From Ovis canadensis (Eukaryota > Chordata > Mammalia > Artiodactyla > Bovidae), in the NCBI RefSeq assembly GCF_042477335.2, contig NC_091727.1, positions 125,209,501 to 125,273,500 on the forward strand: DNA of 64,000 bases, written 5' to 3'. Shown one piece after another: positions 61,782-64,000 of this stretch (positions are counted from its first letter, which is position 1; every line of letters starts with the position of its first letter). Under the pieces are notes generated by a model. The model made no database searches. It saw nothing but the letters and a program-made list of their open reading frames with translations, and was not told the DNA's origin. A program made the translations under genes and the position numbers.

Positions 61782-62393
61782 CTGTACCAAAGAGATACAC
61801 ACAAACACAATGCCCCTATACAGTCAGAGAAAAAGCTACAAATATTTAAAATGTACTTCAGAATCAAAAATACGCGAGGAAGTAATGATCAAGAAAACAA
61901 AATTTTAGCCCATACTTATATAGGCAAGTCCATCTCTAAGCCTCTTCTGTTGCTGCTGCTAAGTCACTTCAGTCGTGTCTGACTCTGCGACGCCATTGAC
62001 GGCAGCCCAACACGCTCCCCCGTCCCTGGGATTCTCCAGGCAAGAACACTGGAGTGGGTCGCGATTTCCTTCCCCAATGCGTGAAAAGTGAAGTCGCTCA
62101 GTCGTGTCTGACTCTTTGTGACCCCGTGGACTGTAGCCTCCTAGGCTCTTCTGTCCATGGGATTTTTCAGGCAAGAGTACTGGAGTGGGGTGCCATTGCC
62201 TTCTCTGACACCTCTTATGTAAGGACAGCTTAAAAAATTCCCTCTCTAATTTTTAAAAGCTCTAAGATGAAAATTCATGTTTTCTAGGAAGGGCTTTATT
62301 TGGTAATTTGCAAAATAGCTAAAATTTATCCACATTACATTTAAAAAAATAAAAAAGTAAATAGCTTTGTGAGTAAAACTTTGAACTACTTAC
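61782..62393 (-). other. ALG13: ALG13 intron with Bov-A2
   Basis: A 612-bp intron with canonical ends. About 265 bases of it are an antisense Bov-A2. No other feature is seen. Confidence 0.85.
61945..62211 (-). repeat. Bov-A2 SINE (dimer), antisense
   Basis: Two A units lie in tandem: 'gctgctgctaagtcacttca' to 'gcgatttccttccccaatgc', then 'gtgaagtcgctcagtcgtgt' to 'ggtgccattgccttctctga'. Low divergence and many kept CpG sites suggest a recent insertion. Confidence 0.94.
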
Positions 62394-62541
62394 AGGTAAA
62401 GCTGGATAAGCAGTTTCATCCCCTTCTTCAACTTCATAAAATGTAATGGTTTCTTCCAAGCCCCTGGGCATTTGTCCGTTCTCTGGAGCAAAGCTAAATT
62501 GGCATTCCTTATTCATACAATGCATCTGGCGGTGACTACGT
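62394..62541 (-). CDS. ALG13: ALG13 exon (49 codons)
   Basis: It starts after TTAAGTTCCTTTAG and ends at GTAAGT (from 62393). One base (A) completes an Arg codon (CG+A), and 49 codons follow. They start [20 protein letters not shown], pass through an acidic block ([17 protein letters not shown]), and end ALP in phase 0. This segment is strongly ALG13-like and links the Tudor-side exons to the disordered tail. Confidence 0.94.
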
Positions 62542-62739
62542 CTAAAGGAACTTAAGTTTGCAGAATTAGAAGGGGATAAAAAGATAAAATACGATACTAA
62601 CTTGTTCCTAAATTTCTAAATACTAGTTCAAATGCCTCTATGTTGACACTTTAAAAATATTAGTCCATATATTTATTGCATAGCAATAAAGTCAAACTCA
62701 CTCATTTTCTCTAACCTTCCACACTTAAAGTTCACTTAC
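62542..62739 (-). other. ALG13: Short ALG13 intron (198 bp)
   Basis: Canonical GT and AG ends and no repeat inside. Confidence 0.88.
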
Positions 62740-62850
62740 CGAGATCTATAGAAGTTATCATAACTCTGGCAGCACCTTTTACCTGGACCAGGGTAAAAAC
62801 CGACTTTAGGGCCTGCCATGTTGTGCCTGTTTATAAAGCGAGATGAATCC
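62740..62850 (-). CDS. ALG13: ALG13 exon (36 codons)
   Basis: The acceptor CCCCCTATTCTTAG precedes 62850 and the donor GTAAGT starts at 62739. One base completes Arg (AG+G), 36 codons start [20 protein letters not shown] and continue [16 protein letters not shown], and two bases (CG) are left. It is basic and aromatic. Confidence 0.94.
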
Positions 62851-63409
62851 CTAAGAATAGGGGGGAAAAACAGAACTCTTTTTTTACTGCTGCTTGAGTA
62901 GTCAGTCTTTGTAGTTAAACAGAATTAACATATCTTTCTAAAAACAATCAAATTGAAAGAGCTTTGCTTTCCTCACTACTGACATTAGGCCTATCCATTG
63001 TTTTTAATTGAAGTATAGCTGATTTACAATGTTGTATTAATTCCTGCTGTAAAGTGATTCAGTTATATACATACATTCTTTTTTCCTATTCTTTTCCTTT
63101 ACGGTTTGGCCTATTCATTATTGATAGATTCAGTGCCATACACATGGCACTCAGCTTGATGGCATTCTATCTTCTAGCATGTTTTCAACTGCTCCATATT
63201 CTCCTAGACTGTGAGAATACGAGTCTTCCATAAGTTTGCCAAGAATTTAAGTATACATCATTTCCATTCTCTATGTCCCTTCAGGTAGAGATTGTAAGAA
63301 AAATCTAAACTATTAAGATATTTCCAAGTTCCACCGTAATTCTGCCCAGGAATTATTTCCAATGTCTAAACAGAGATGTACATTATCTTCAAAGTTAGTT
63401 AAGACCTAC
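62851..63409 (-). other. ALG13: ALG13 intron with L1 remnant
   Basis: A 559-bp intron with canonical ends. An antisense L1 3' UTR remnant lies at about 62998-63112. The rest is not recognised. Confidence 0.82.
62998..63112 (-). mobile_element. L1 3' UTR remnant, antisense
   Basis: The reversed artiodactyl L1 end is visible: 'ttgaagtatagctgatttac', 'aatgttgtattaattcctgc' and 'gtaaagtgattcagttatat'. Confidence 0.72.
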
Positions 63410-63656
63410 CTGGGCATCCCATATCCCCGACCTTGTCTCTGAGATGAATGTTGAGGATGAAAATGTTCATTAGACATAACATTGCCAGCTGTCTGTGAGT
63501 AGTGCATTGGAGGGCCATGCCCATAATGCATACTGTGCTGAAGCCTGGGTGGGAGAAGGGGTTCTTCCCTGCTGTAAGCCATAGTCATATAAACCTCTTT
63601 CCCTCTAACTTTCTTGAACATCTTCTTCCGTTGCTTCATGTCCATCTCTGACATAG
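63410..63656 (-). CDS. ALG13: ALG13 exon after the Tudor region (81 codons)
   Basis: The donor GTAGGT starts at 63409. The most likely acceptor is TGCTTTGTTTTCTTGAAAG, giving 247 bp: two split-codon bases, 81 codons and two leftover bases (AG). The peptide starts [20 protein letters not shown], continues [20 protein letters not shown] and ends [10 protein letters not shown]. This is the segment that follows the OTU and Tudor domains in the long ALG13 isoform. ALG13 with its membrane partner ALG14 adds the second GlcNAc to dolichol-PP-GlcNAc on the cytosolic ER face; that activity lies in the N-terminal domain outside this window. The exon start is less sure than the other junctions. Confidence 0.9.
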
Positions 63657-64000
63657 CTTTCAAGAAAACAAAGCAGTAAGCAATAAGCTTCATAACCAAA
63701 GCAAAAGGTCCAAGGTATCCCACAAATGTCTAGAACACTCAGATGTTTTTCTAGGAAATCCATATGAATACAGGGGAAGAAATGTCTGTATTTTCAAAGG
63801 ATGTACTAGAAAAAAAAAGGATGTACTAGGTGTTCCATTTGGAAGGGCAAAATGAACAAGTAACTTCTGTTATTGATGGACATCTCAGCACTGTCTTTAG
63901 TACAGGCAACTTTTGTCATCAAAACAGTTAGTCATTCAATTTCCTATGTTACTATTATCCAAGAAATCATGCCTGTTAATATTTCTAGTTGCTTCCATGA
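63657..64000 (-). other. ALG13: ALG13 intron (partial) at the window edge
   Basis: Intronic sequence upstream of the 63656 exon. A short direct repeat (AAAAAAGGATGTACTAG-type, 63798-63829) is the only structure noted. The next upstream exon lies outside the window. Confidence 0.7.

Overview
The window is mammalian nuclear DNA from a ruminant, almost certainly a bovid. Evidence is the load of Bov-tA/Bov-A2 tRNA-derived SINEs, BovB (RTE) LINEs, a bovine-type L1 and a Hsmar1-like mariner, on a background of older MIR and L1 fragments. I cannot tell cattle from buffalo, sheep or goat. There is no prokaryotic or viral operon, no CRISPR array, and I found no undescribed biological system. The interest lies in gene structure and in the anatomy of nested transposons.

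Two genes lie tail to tail, which matches the TRPC5/ALG13 neighbourhood of the mammalian X chromosome (human Xq23). On the + strand at the left are the last two coding exons of TRPC5, a receptor-operated cation channel (744-833 and 2560-3252). They are followed by a probable long 3' UTR ending near a strong poly(A) signal at 11489. On the - strand, twelve exons running from 63656 down to 28471 encode the C-terminal 544 residues of the long ALG13 isoform. ALG13 is the catalytic subunit of the UDP-GlcNAc transferase for the second step of dolichol-linked oligosaccharide synthesis. Its glycosyltransferase, OTU and Tudor regions lie upstream, outside the window. I joined the exons by hand: all twelve keep one frame with GT/AG boundaries, including exons of 33, 41, 56 and 72 bp and an 84-bp intron.

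Layout: 1-3252, TRPC5 introns and exons. 3253-11510, probable TRPC5 3' UTR with a few SINEs. 11.5-27.5 kb, the spacer between the genes, dominated by an old L1 end, two opposed BovB copies and an almost full-length L1 (21017-27491) that carries a BovB insertion. 27.8-28.7 kb, ALG13 3' UTR and last coding exon. 28.7-63.7 kb, ALG13 introns with three further BovB copies, a complete but dead mariner (52716-53981), a second 5'-truncated L1 ending 20 bp from a splice donor, and many SINEs.

The two genes have unrelated jobs (plasma-membrane cation entry; cytosolic face of the ER) and no operon-like link. Their only visible relationship is convergent transcription. No gene promoter is present, because both 5' ends lie outside the window.
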